Notes under the pieces: model-generated
What the model was told of the DNA's origin: nothing
The model's database searches: none
Seen by the model: only the letters and a program-made list of their open reading frames with translations
Translations under genes and position numbers: made by a program
From: a virus
DNA length: 44,631 bases
Virus record (IMG/VR): IMGVR_UViG_3300046477_000157
Coordinates: 1-44,631 of that record
Reading direction: 5' to 3' (one strand)
Shown: piece by piece, positions 12,422 through 21,152 of the stretch
How positions within the stretch are numbered: the first letter of the stretch is position 1
Layout: each line of letters opens with the position of its first letter

Positions 12422-12739
12422 ATGACGAAGAAGAAATCGCATACAGGATACGAGAACGATGCGGAGCAACCGGCAGATGTGGAAGACCCGAAGGCGAAGC
12501 ATGAATACACTGTGCTGACCGATGGTGCCATCTTCCATAAGGACCATTTCAAGATGAAGAAGGCTGACGTGCCGCCGCCCGAGGAGAAGGAAGGCGATCA
12601 CGTCACGTGCGGCATCGGTGATGTTGTGGCACTGACGAAGGAAGAAGCCTATGCGGTGCGGTCCAGTGGCGTCGCGTTGGCTGAGAGGCCGGAGCCGGCT
12701 GGTAGACCGTCGGCAGAAGAGCGGAGGCAATACGAATGA
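12422..12739 (+). CDS. Hypothetical protein, 105 aa
   Basis: Charged, Pro/Glu/Lys-rich protein with a small central domain (HEYTVLTDGAIFHKDHFKM, then GIGDVVALTKEEAYAVRSSG). The latter segment resembles small phage domains that cap or decorate virion proteins, but no function can be named. It starts one base after the TerS stop and overlaps the next gene (ATGA). Confidence 0.7.
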   Translation: MTKKKSHTGYENDAEQPADVEDPKAKHEYTVLTDGAIFHKDHFKMKKADVPPPEEKEGDHVTCGIGDVVALTKEEAYAVRSSGVALAERPEPAGRPSAEERRQYE

Positions 12740-12954
12740 CGTGGGTTCCGAACAAGGCAGGCACCGATGCTATGTCAGGATCGGTCGATCCGCCGTATTC
12801 GAAGGTGAATCGCTATGTCGCGAACGTGGCGGCGGTCGCGGCGGCAACGCCTCAGTATCCGGGAGAAACCCTTGTCACGGTGGATACGCTTGAAACGTAT
12901 CAAGCAGCAGATTCGACAACGGGCCATTGGCAAAAACAAGCCGTCCGACAATAA
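12736..12954 (+). CDS. Small hypothetical protein, 72 aa
   Basis: MTWVPNKAGTDAMSGSVDPP then NVAAVAAATPQYPGETLVTV; predicted beta-rich. No family was recognised. Coupled to its upstream neighbour by ATGA. The palindrome that opens the TerL gene follows at 12964. Confidence 0.65.
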   Translation: MTWVPNKAGTDAMSGSVDPPYSKVNRYVANVAAVAAATPQYPGETLVTVDTLETYQAADSTTGHWQKQAVRQ

Positions 12955-12975
12955 CCCTCAAGGTGTTTGACTCAA

Positions 12976-14493
12976 ATGCCGAATTACAAACTCATCGAAG
13001 GGTCTGTGCAGTCTGGCTTTTATCATAGCCGGGCAAAGATACAGGTATTCGGCGGAGCGTTTGCTAATGGAAAGACGACTGCACTCGCGGTCAAGGCGCT
13101 GAAGCTGGTCAAGGACTATCCAGGTTGCAATGGACTCCTTGCCCGCGAGACATATCCGAAGCTGAATGATACGCTCAGGCGCGTGTTCTTTAAGTGGTGC
13201 CCGCCTGATTGGATTTTGAAGAAGCCGACTATCGACGACAATACGTGCTATATGAAGAATGGCTCGATTGTCAATTTCCGATACATATCGCAGCGTGGCA
13301 GGGGTCGTAGCGATGGCAGCGCGACGAGCAATTTGTTGTCTGCGACGTACGATTGGGTAGGGGTCGATCAGGTCGAAGACCCTGGCATCATACACAAGGA
13401 CTTCCTGGATTTGCTTGGCCGTCTCCGTGGCGATGCATCGTATCTAGCGGACGACGAAGACTTGACGATGCCAGCGAGTGGTCCACGGTGGTTGATGCTG
13501 ACGGCGAACCCATCGCACAACTGGTTCTACAAGGAATTGATCCAGCCGTACTTGTTGTGGCTGAAGACTGGTCAGAAGGTCGAGAAGCTGCTCATCGATT
13601 CCGACACGGGGCTGCCTCTCATGGAACTGTTTGAGTCAGACACGTATGCGAACAAGGCGAATCTGTCCCATGACTATATTGTCGGACTCGAAGCCACTTA
13701 CAAGGGCCAGATGCGTGACCGTTTCTTGCTCGGAAAGTGGGTTGCATTCGAGGGGCTGGTCCATCCAGATTACGATCCGGCGGTACATACCCTATCGCGT
13801 GCGGAGGCCGAAAATTACCTTGCAGAGTGTCTATTGCGACACGTACAAATTCAAGCAGTGGAGGCTTACGATTTTGGTATAGTCTCGCCAAGCTGTTATT
13901 TGCTGGGATTTGTGGACGACCGTGGGCGTGTGATCGTTCTTGATGGGTTCTACCAGAGCGACTTTCCATACAACATGCAGCCGCAGGCGATTAGGGACAT
14001 CAGGGCAAGGTATGCCGGATTGCTGATGTTCAATAATCGTATCCATGCTGATCCTTCCATATTCAAGAAGACGGTCGTTGCTGGGATGAAGGAAACCGGC
14101 TCGACAATTGCGAAGCTGTATCAGGATGACAAGATTTACATGCGACCTTCGAGCAACAATATCGTCACAGGTATTGCGAAGGTCAATTCGTATTTGGCAG
14201 GCAAGAAGGGTGTGCCACACATTATTACGAGGGAAGACCCTGGGCCAATGATTTACTTCGTCGATGACTTGGTGTTCATTGGTGACGAGATGTCGTCGTA
14301 CTACTGGAAGCAGAACACTGCTGGCCAGCGGATTGACGAGCCGATGGATGCGCATGATCATGCGATGAATGCGCTGAAGTACATGCTAAGCTATCTGCCA
14401 GAGGTAAGCAAGATCATAGTGCCAGAGTCGGCGCTGCCGCCGAAGTGGCAGTATTGGCATGAGACAGAGCTTGGATACAGAGGTAATCACTGA
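12976..14493 (+). CDS. terL: Terminase large subunit, 505 aa
   Basis: ATP-driven DNA packaging motor and headful nuclease. Walker A is FGGAFANGKTTA (about residues 25-36) and Walker B is VGVDQVED. The C-terminal RNase H-like nuclease begins near AYDFGIVSPSCYLLGFVDDR, with later acidic residues (HADPS; MDAHDHAMNALKYML). Length is normal for the family. ATG at 12976 overlaps the last bases of a palindrome (12964-12978). A TTG at 12967 inside the palindrome is in frame and would add MTQ. A variant palindrome lies in the gene at 13628-13642 (LFESDT). Confidence 0.93.
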   Translation: MPNYKLIEGSVQSGFYHSRAKIQVFGGAFANGKTTALAVKALKLVKDYPGCNGLLARETYPKLNDTLRRVFFKWCPPDWILKKPTIDDNTCYMKNGSIVNFRYISQRGRGRSDGSATSNLLSATYDWVGVDQVEDPGIIHKDFLDLLGRLRGDASYLADDEDLTMPASGPRWLMLTANPSHNWFYKELIQPYLLWLKTGQKVEKLLIDSDTGLPLMELFESDTYANKANLSHDYIVGLEATYKGQMRDRFLLGKWVAFEGLVHPDYDPAVHTLSRAEAENYLAECLLRHVQIQAVEAYDFGIVSPSCYLLGFVDDRGRVIVLDGFYQSDFPYNMQPQAIRDIRARYAGLLMFNNRIHADPSIFKKTVVAGMKETGSTIAKLYQDDKIYMRPSSNNIVTGIAKVNSYLAGKKGVPHIITREDPGPMIYFVDDLVFIGDEMSSYYWKQNTAGQRIDEPMDAHDHAMNALKYMLSYLPEVSKIIVPESALPPKWQYWHETELGYRGNH

Positions 14494-14544
14494 CTGTGTG
14501 AGTCAAACCATGTCCTCGCGAAGGTGGGGAATAAGGAGGAAGCA

Positions 14545-14724
14545 ATGCAGAACGTTGGTTTGGTTTTACTTGTGTTCGCATTCGTATGTGCTTTTCTTGC
14601 TGCGATATGGAATCAGTACCCAGCCGGTCCAAATACGCGATGGCATCTTGGGTGGGCAGCAGTTGCTTTCTGGATAGCTGCCGAACTATTCGGTGGTATC
14701 GCTAGGAACCTTGGGCTGCACTAA
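14545..14724 (+). CDS. Two-span membrane protein, 59 aa (holin candidate)
   Basis: Hydrophobic segments at about 3-24 (NVGLVLLVFAFVCAFLAAIW) and 38-55 (GWAAVAFWIAAELFGGIARN) are joined by a polar loop. AGGAGG lies 6 nt before the ATG; the palindrome (14495-14509) and inverted mini-hairpin (14509-14529) precede it. Its size and two-span topology fit a small holin, but its place between TerL and portal is unusual and no lysis partner is adjacent. Confidence 0.7.
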   Translation: MQNVGLVLLVFAFVCAFLAAIWNQYPAGPNTRWHLGWAAVAFWIAAELFGGIARNLGLH

Positions 14725-14745
14725 CATTTTACTAGGGGCTGGCAA

Positions 14746-17124
14746 ATGACCTTCGCAGATATTAACGATAGCGATCCGACCGATGTGGGCGACGATGCTA
14801 GTGCACCTGCAAAGCCTGGCAAAGAGCCTGCGCCAGTATATCAGATTTACGAAGGCAGTCGCATAGCGATTAGCTCGTCCGTGGGTAAGTTGTGGCAGCG
14901 CAGGATCAATGCGGCTACGAAAGCCTACGAACAAATCACGTTGATGTGGGACGAGATTTTCCGATACTACAACAACAGCCAAGGTCGTGCGATTGAGTCG
15001 TCGCGTGGCGTCTTCAAGCGTGGCGATGTGACCGAAAACGTGGTGTTCTCGAACCTGAACATCATGCTGCCTGCGGTCTATAGCAAAAACCCAGACATTA
15101 CTGTCAGCACGTCCGATGACTCGGATCAAGAGTTCTGTCGAGCGATGGAGAAGCTGATAAATACACTATTCAGAACATCGTTGCATGCGAAGCAGAAGAT
15201 CAAGAAGTGCGTCGGCATTGGGCTGCTAACGAATTTCGGTGTCATGAAGCTGGACTATACTCGAAAAGACGATTCGAGGGAAATCGCTATTCAGCAGATG
15301 AGTCAGATTACACAGGAGCTAGCCACTGCGAAGACGCAAGAGGCAGTTTCTATGCTCTACGGGCAGATGGAAGCCCTAGAGATGAACATGGAAGTGATGA
15401 AGCCTAGCGGTCCAAGCCTTGGCAATATCTTGCCGCACAATCTGATCATCGATCCGTACTCGGAATTGCAGGACGGCACGGATGCTGAGTGGATGGCTGA
15501 GCGTGTCTTTTTGCCGACTGCAATGCTCACACAGCGATTCACGAAGCCCGATCCAGAATCTGCGTCTGAGTCAAACGACCCTGGATCGAGCAATTACGAC
15601 TGTGGCGCGCGTGTTCTTATTTACAAGCCTACGCACAAGGCTTCATTCGACACGTCTGACGGCAAGCGTGATGACGGGTTGGGGTTTGTGCAGCAGGCTA
15701 TGGAAGACGCTGTGGATAGCGCACATCATACGGATGATGAGCGTACTGCGTATTTGAGAATGTATACGACAGAGTGCTATTTGGTCTGGGACAAGCTGAC
15801 GCATCGCGTTATGCTGTTCCATCGTGACGATTGGAAATGGCCCTTGTGGGTGTGGGATGATCCGTTGCACATCACACGCTTTTTTCCGTATTTCATTATT
15901 GGTTACACTATGAGCACCGGCGGAACAGTCGGTGTGGGCGAGACTGCATACTATTTGGATCAGCAAGACGAAATCAACACAATCAATCGCAAGCTGCGAC
16001 GCATGCGAACGTCTGTGTTTGACTTCTTTTTCTACAATTCGGACAAGGTGGATGGCGATCAGGTCGAGAAGATGCTGAACGGCATTCGTGGGGAAAGCAT
16101 CGGAAGTGACTTGAAACACATCTGCGGCATCAAGGCTGGTGAGGGCAAGATTTCGGACATTTTCGAGTCGTTGTATCCTCGAATGGATGCGTACAAGGAA
16201 TTGTTCAACAAAGAAGACCTGTTTGACTCAATCAACCGTATCACGAATACGAGCGATGCGTTGCGCGGTGTTCAGTTCAAGACGAACACGAACGAAGATG
16301 CCGTCAACACGTATCAGGAGTCGATGAAGCTATCGGTTGGGGCGAAGGTTGACGTTGTGGAGGATGTTGTTGCTGACATAGCGATTTCACTCGCCGAAAT
16401 GTGTGTGCAGTACATGAGCGTGGAGGATGTGATTGGGCTCATTGGGCCTGCGTTGGGTCGGAATTACAAGCAAATGTCTGTTGCGATGCTGAATAGTACG
16501 TTCAGTATGGAAATCGTTGCTGGTAGCATGGAGAAGCCGAATAGTATATTCAAGAAGAAGGAGGCGATTCAGATTGCGCAGGCCGTTGGGCAATTTGCGC
16601 AAGCGGCACCCGGCGCGACGCTGAAAGTGATGCTGAAGGTGCTGCAACAGGCATTCACAGAGGTTGTGATCCAGCCAGAGGATTGGGCAGCAATCGATGC
16701 GGAGATTACGGCAAAGACTGGTCAGGGTGCTGGCTCGGCTGGTGGAACACAGCCTGGTGGAAACGTGCCCGCAGATCAGTCTCCAGGTGGTGCGGATGCT
16801 GGAACGCCAGGAGCGCCTACACCATCCCCGACACAGGGACCAGGTACGATGCCTGGGCAGAACATTGAGCAGTTGCTTGCTAGTATTCCGCCCGATGTCA
16901 AGGCACAGGTTGTGCAGATGAAGAACTCGGGCGCTGATCCGCACATGATTATGAGCTACTTGCTACAGCATGTTGCACAGTTGCATGCGCAGAATGCCCA
17001 ACAAGGCGCGCCCCCGGCTGGGCCAGCACCGCCGCCGTCTGGTGGTGGGGCTGCTCCGCCAAAGGCGCCGCCACCGATACTACCCAAGAAGTCCCCACTA
17101 GCCAAATTGAACCCAATGCAGTAG
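14746..17124 (+). CDS. Portal protein, 792 aa
   Basis: Dodecameric vertex channel for DNA packaging and exit. Position between TerL and scaffold, length near 800 aa (typical of podovirus portals) and sequence fit: SSVGKLWQRRINAATKAYEQ, NNSQGRAIESSRGVFKRGDV and LNIMLPAVYSKNPDITVSTS near the N-terminus; NTINRKLRRMRTSVFDFFFY in the crown region. The last 150 residues are Gly/Pro/Gln-rich (GPAPPPSGGGAAPPKAPPPI) and probably disordered. Degenerate palindromes lie at 15563 and 16220. The ribosome-binding site is modest (GGGG, 8 nt). Confidence 0.88.
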   Translation: MTFADINDSDPTDVGDDASAPAKPGKEPAPVYQIYEGSRIAISSSVGKLWQRRINAATKAYEQITLMWDEIFRYYNNSQGRAIESSRGVFKRGDVTENVVFSNLNIMLPAVYSKNPDITVSTSDDSDQEFCRAMEKLINTLFRTSLHAKQKIKKCVGIGLLTNFGVMKLDYTRKDDSREIAIQQMSQITQELATAKTQEAVSMLYGQMEALEMNMEVMKPSGPSLGNILPHNLIIDPYSELQDGTDAEWMAERVFLPTAMLTQRFTKPDPESASESNDPGSSNYDCGARVLIYKPTHKASFDTSDGKRDDGLGFVQQAMEDAVDSAHHTDDERTAYLRMYTTECYLVWDKLTHRVMLFHRDDWKWPLWVWDDPLHITRFFPYFIIGYTMSTGGTVGVGETAYYLDQQDEINTINRKLRRMRTSVFDFFFYNSDKVDGDQVEKMLNGIRGESIGSDLKHICGIKAGEGKISDIFESLYPRMDAYKELFNKEDLFDSINRITNTSDALRGVQFKTNTNEDAVNTYQESMKLSVGAKVDVVEDVVADIAISLAEMCVQYMSVEDVIGLIGPALGRNYKQMSVAMLNSTFSMEIVAGSMEKPNSIFKKKEAIQIAQAVGQFAQAAPGATLKVMLKVLQQAFTEVVIQPEDWAAIDAEITAKTGQGAGSAGGTQPGGNVPADQSPGGADAGTPGAPTPSPTQGPGTMPGQNIEQLLASIPPDVKAQVVQMKNSGADPHMIMSYLLQHVAQLHAQNAQQGAPPAGPAPPPSGGGAAPPKAPPPILPKKSPLAKLNPMQ

Positions 17125-17134
17125 GAGAAGTGTA

Positions 17135-18241
17135 ATGACGGAACGGAACCTGGACGGTGGTTCAGAGAGCGCCATGGATATGGTGCTGGATAACCTCGGA
17201 ATGGACGAGGCTGATCTTGGCGGCGATGAAGGCGGAGAAGAGTTAGGAGGTGGCGAAGACTACGGTGAGATAGAAGAGCCACGATCACGCGGTGAAGCGT
17301 TTGAGTCAAACGAGGATCGCAGACAGGCTCGACAACAGCAACCGCAGCGACAACAGCCTGGACAGCAACAGGCACGACAGCAACAGCCCGGACAGTTGCC
17401 GCGTGGTGCGGAAGTACAGGCGGACCAGCGTGGGAACCTCATTGGACCTGATGGCAAAGTCGTCGCCAAGGCGGGATTTGAAGCCCGCATGTATCAGGAG
17501 GCGCAGCGTTCGAGGCGCGAGCTTGCCACGGAGCAGATTCGGTCCCAGGACTTGTCTGGGCGTCTGAACCGTGCTATCGAGTTGGGACAGCAGTTCCATG
17601 GACGTGTGGAGCAGTTAACGGCTCAGTTGAACGACCGGAATACGGCTGCGGCACGTCTTGGGTTGGACGATTCTGAGTCCATCACGGCGATGCAGATCGC
17701 GTCTGAGGCGAAACGTGACCCTGTGAGTGCGCTCAAACGCATTCTGACGATGGCTGCGGCTGCTGGCGTCGATGTGACAAAGATCGGCATTGCGCCCGGC
17801 GGTGTGGATACTCATGCTCTCATGGGCATGGTGCAGAACGAGATTAGGGGTGCGTTGACGCCGTTACAGCAACGTATGCAGGCTGAGCAGCAAACTCAGC
17901 AGCAGCAGGAGACGGCGCAACGTGTCTATCAGGAGACGGAGCGTGAAGTTCAAGGTTTCTTCATTCAGAACCCCTCGGCGAGGGAGTACATACCCATCTT
18001 CCATGCTGTTCTGAGCCAGCCTCAGTTTCAGCATATGTCGATGAGTGAAGTATGGGCCAGAATACAGTTGAACCACATGCGGTTGACATCTCAGAACGGC
18101 AACCGGCAGGTGAGGCAGGCAAGACGAGTAATGCCGACCGGACGTGGAGCACCCTCGTTCGCTGGGCAAGGCGACATGGCACCAGTAAACCAATCGTACG
18201 ACTCGATCCTTCGGGAGACACTCGACGCTTTGGGTGTTTGA
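17135..18241 (+). CDS. Scaffolding-type protein, 368 aa
   Basis: Acidic Gly/Glu N-terminus, a Gln/Arg tract (QARQQQPQRQQPGQQQARQQ, about residues 65-88) and long helices. This composition and the place directly before the capsid gene are typical of scaffolds. A palindrome (17298-17312) is read in frame as AFESNED. The terminal TGA at 18239-18241 is supplied by the palindrome at 18235-18249. It would guide procapsid assembly and be removed on maturation. Confidence 0.75.
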   Translation: MTERNLDGGSESAMDMVLDNLGMDEADLGGDEGGEELGGGEDYGEIEEPRSRGEAFESNEDRRQARQQQPQRQQPGQQQARQQQPGQLPRGAEVQADQRGNLIGPDGKVVAKAGFEARMYQEAQRSRRELATEQIRSQDLSGRLNRAIELGQQFHGRVEQLTAQLNDRNTAAARLGLDDSESITAMQIASEAKRDPVSALKRILTMAAAAGVDVTKIGIAPGGVDTHALMGMVQNEIRGALTPLQQRMQAEQQTQQQQETAQRVYQETEREVQGFFIQNPSAREYIPIFHAVLSQPQFQHMSMSEVWARIQLNHMRLTSQNGNRQVRQARRVMPTGRGAPSFAGQGDMAPVNQSYDSILRETLDALGV

Positions 18242-18259
18242 GTCACACACAGGAGCAAT

Positions 18260-19231
18260 ATGATGGCAACTCTCGACACGGTTGTCAACGCTATGTTGAC
18301 TCGCAGCCGCGCCAAGCTGATTATGGCATCTGCGATTTCCGGTACAGTCAGCGCATACCTCCATGCGAAGAAGCGCGTGGTGGTCGAGGATGGCGGCCCG
18401 CAGATCAGCAATCCGCTGATTACTGGCCTCAATCCCAATGTGACATCGATGCAGTACTACGACACTGTGCCGGTGAACCAGACTAACGAATTCGTGACGG
18501 TCAATCACTTCATGTCACGGGTCGTCGGATCGCTTATCATCTCCGACCAGGAAGAGGACGAGAACCAGGGTCGTGCGGCGATCTTCAAGATCATCAAGGG
18601 CAAGATCATGGCCTTGGATGAGTCCATCTCTCGTCAGTTCGCTATGTACCATACGAGTGTGGGCGCCGGAACCGACCCAAACGGCCTCGGCAATCTCATT
18701 CCGGTTGATCCTACCAGTGGCTCGGTTGGTGGCATCAGCATGGCGACGGAGAGCCAGTGGAGAACGTCGGCGTACGACTTCACGGGGACGCTCACGCCTG
18801 AGAACATCGAGGAGGCATTCGATGACATCACCGAACTTGACCTCAATCGGTCAACAGACGGCCAAAGCTCTCCGCAGCCTACTGTCATCTTTGCCGGTCG
18901 CAACATCTACAGAATGCACAAGGCTGCGGCCCGTGACAAGCAACACATCGACCTGGACGCCACAGGAACTGGCAAGAAACTTGTCAATCTGGGGATTGTC
19001 GGCACAACCCACAACGGCATTCCGTTGCTGTTCGACGAGAAACTGAACGCCAATCAGGCGTACTTCGTCAATGACGGCTACATGACGCTGCATGTGCTGC
19101 GTGGTGTCAACATGAAGATCAAGCAGCTTGTTGCGCCATGGTCGATGGATGCTACGGGTCGTCGTGTCGTGTGGGAAGGTCAACTCTGCACATGGCGCAA
19201 CTACCGGACGCATGCCTTCCTCACCAATTAG
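18260..19231 (+). CDS. Major capsid protein, 323 aa
   Basis: Position after the scaffold, length and sequence style fit an HK97-fold capsid subunit: MMATLDTVVNAMLTRSRAKL, then MSRVVGSLIISDQEEDENQG (E-loop/spine region) and VIFAGRNIYRMHKAAARDKQ, ending VVWEGQLCTWRNYRTHAFLT. GGAGCA lies before the double ATG. It should be among the most abundant virion proteins. The fold is inferred; no cleavage prodomain is obvious. Confidence 0.85.
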   Translation: MMATLDTVVNAMLTRSRAKLIMASAISGTVSAYLHAKKRVVVEDGGPQISNPLITGLNPNVTSMQYYDTVPVNQTNEFVTVNHFMSRVVGSLIISDQEEDENQGRAAIFKIIKGKIMALDESISRQFAMYHTSVGAGTDPNGLGNLIPVDPTSGSVGGISMATESQWRTSAYDFTGTLTPENIEEAFDDITELDLNRSTDGQSSPQPTVIFAGRNIYRMHKAAARDKQHIDLDATGTGKKLVNLGIVGTTHNGIPLLFDEKLNANQAYFVNDGYMTLHVLRGVNMKIKQLVAPWSMDATGRRVVWEGQLCTWRNYRTHAFLTN

Positions 19232-19243
19232 GAGTAACGTCAC

Positions 19244-19678
19244 ATGATGACTGCGAATATGATCGGTGCGCGACTCTCGTTTGTGGTGCGGGAGTTGCAG
19301 GGCACAGTCAAGCGAGAGAAGGTGCGTCTTGTCTTGACCAAGAAAGGTAATGCCAAGTCGCGCGATCAGTACGAGTGGAAGCGCGAGATGGTCGAGGAGC
19401 CTGCGGGGTACATGGTGTACTTCCCGCGTGGTCACGTCGCGCGGTTTCCGACCAGGCAGCTTCTGGAGCACTACAATCTGCACCTGAAGCCTCGGGTCAT
19501 CAACCTTGATGGCTTGACGGACCCGAACAGCCCGCTCGGACGGGTGATGCTGGCGCAAGACAATGACGCTCGCGCCGGTGCCATGATAGACATGGAAACC
19601 ATGGTCATCCAGATGGCTTGCGCAAAGACTGGTCCGCAGTTGATGCCTGAGCAGATCGTAGACAGGGAGGCAGCATAA
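19244..19678 (+). CDS. Hypothetical head protein, 144 aa
   Basis: Basic protein (KREKVRLVLTKKGNAKSRDQ, then YMVYFPRGHVARFPTRQLLE) located directly after the capsid gene. It overlaps the next start by one base (TAATG). A head-associated role is inferred from position only. Confidence 0.65.
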   Translation: MMTANMIGARLSFVVRELQGTVKREKVRLVLTKKGNAKSRDQYEWKREMVEEPAGYMVYFPRGHVARFPTRQLLEHYNLHLKPRVINLDGLTDPNSPLGRVMLAQDNDARAGAMIDMETMVIQMACAKTGPQLMPEQIVDREAA

Positions 19679-20385
19679 TGGGCGCTCAGGACCGTAAGTT
19701 CTTCCAGCAAGGCGTCAATATGTATGTCAAGGCGATGTCGTATTCGTCTGACATGCTTGACCTTGAACCGCAGTCGTTCAGTCTCGGTACTCCGGCGGCT
19801 GCGAATCCTACCAAGTACGGAACGCTCATTGCAGCCAACTCTGCGGCGAATACGAGTGTGGCAATATCGCCTGTTGGTGTTGCCGACTCTCCGTACGGAC
19901 GCAATATCGTCGTTACACCGTCGGGCGTTCCTGGCAATGCAAACGTTATGGATGTCTACGGCCAGGACTATCTCGGTCAGCCGATGGTTGAACGGTTTAC
20001 TGGTTCGGCGGCTGCGTCGGCTGGACTTGTTGGCAAAAAAGCGTTCTACCGTGTTCTGTCGGCGAAGAATATCACTCCGGCGACGAACGCGATCACGGTC
20101 TCGATCGGTACTGACGTGAAACTTGGCTTCCCGTACAAGGGCATCATTGCCTTTGCTCGTGAAGCGGGTGCGACGATCCTGGCGGCTGCCATCACTGGCA
20201 CGAACCAGGTGCTGGCGGACCTGACCGATCCAGCAACGAACGTCACCGGCGACCCTCGCGGCACGTACCAGGCTGCGGCTGCACTGAACGGAACGACCAA
20301 GATCGAAATCGAACTGTTCGGTGACGGGAGCGTGAATGCAGCAGGCAATGGTGGCTTGTTGGGCATTCAGCACTTCGGCGGTTAG
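19678..20385 (+). CDS. Putative capsid decoration or head-fibre protein, 235 aa
   Basis: Ala/Gly/Thr-rich, beta-type protein (GTPAAANPTKYGTLIAANSA, GFPYKGIIAFAREAGATILA) of the kind often found beside capsid genes as minor structural or decoration proteins. No enzymatic motif. A palindrome (20386-20400) and a hairpin follow immediately. Confidence 0.6.
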   Translation: MGAQDRKFFQQGVNMYVKAMSYSSDMLDLEPQSFSLGTPAAANPTKYGTLIAANSAANTSVAISPVGVADSPYGRNIVVTPSGVPGNANVMDVYGQDYLGQPMVERFTGSAAASAGLVGKKAFYRVLSAKNITPATNAITVSIGTDVKLGFPYKGIIAFAREAGATILAAAITGTNQVLADLTDPATNVTGDPRGTYQAAAALNGTTKIEIELFGDGSVNAAGNGGLLGIQHFGG

Positions 20386-20400
20386 TGTGTGACTCAAACA

Positions 20401-20425
20401 GGGGTGGGTCATCGCGATCCACCCC
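20401..20425 (+). terminator. GC-rich hairpin between head and connector genes
   Basis: GGGGTGGGTC pairs with GATCCACCCC (one G-T pair) around a 5-nt loop, 15 bp after the stop and next to the palindrome. No U-tract. Confidence 0.5.
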
Positions 20426-20439
20426 CTCGGAGATGAGCA

Positions 20440-21135
20440 ATGCCTGCAACGATTCGAAATATTGTTGATGACGCTCAGGAACTCGTTGGTGAGGTTTCCG
20501 GTCCTGGTGTGCAAATGTACTCGGATGATCGCATGTTCGCGGATGCCATCCGGGCGTTCAATATGCTCTACAAGAAATACAACTGGCGTCACTACTGTAA
20601 TTGGGTCCAGTTGACGCTCGACGGTGTGAAGGGCATACCTACGACCAACGAGCTAGAGTCTGTACTAGACTTCGAGGACATCATTGCGGTACGTCGGGAT
20701 GGTGCCCACGCGAATCTGAGCATTGCGCCGCGGTCTATAAGCCCGTTTCAGGGGGACATGCTGTCAGGATCAGGTCCGGTGTATTGGAACAGTCTCAATG
20801 TGCTTGACCCAGACTATGCCCTGAAGCGTATCTACATACTGCCAAGGACTTCTACTGGCAAGATCAATGTGTTCGCCAAGTTCTACCCAATTCTTCGTGA
20901 TGCTTGGGACTGGCAGGACACAATGTATCTGGATCGTGACATGTTGGTCTATGGTACGGCTTGGGCTACGCTAGCTACAGACGATCTGAATGCTGCGGCT
21001 GCCGATATGACGAAGAACATGATGGAGATGCGATACAAGGACATTCAACAGCAACTGTCGTCGTTCGAGATTACGTTCGGCTCCGGTGGTCGTTCCGGCA
21101 TACCGAACGAATGGGTAATCGGCAACGTTGGGTGA
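20440..21135 (+). CDS. Head-tail connector/adaptor protein, 231 aa
   Basis: MPATIRNIVDDAQELVGEVS, FADAIRAFNMLYKKYNWRHY and the late beta segment RIYILPRTSTGKINVFAKFY followed by a long helix resemble T7 gp11 / P22 gp4-like adaptors that dock below the portal. Position before the nozzle gene agrees. The stop codon sits in a degenerate palindrome (21129-21143). Confidence 0.7.
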   Translation: MPATIRNIVDDAQELVGEVSGPGVQMYSDDRMFADAIRAFNMLYKKYNWRHYCNWVQLTLDGVKGIPTTNELESVLDFEDIIAVRRDGAHANLSIAPRSISPFQGDMLSGSGPVYWNSLNVLDPDYALKRIYILPRTSTGKINVFAKFYPILRDAWDWQDTMYLDRDMLVYGTAWATLATDDLNAAAADMTKNMMEMRYKDIQQQLSSFEITFGSGGRSGIPNEWVIGNVG

Positions 21136-21152
21136 GTCAAACACCCATTTTC

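Noticed and set aside
15563-15577. GTCTGAGTCAAAC in the portal gene and CVTQ-type match at 22017 as true repeat copies
   Set aside because: Two or more mismatches in one arm and ordinary codons; treated as degenerate or chance matches.
19471-20592. 373-aa minus-strand open frame across head genes
   Set aside because: Antisense shadow of two well-supported structural genes; Arg/His-rich nonsense composition and no matching operon.
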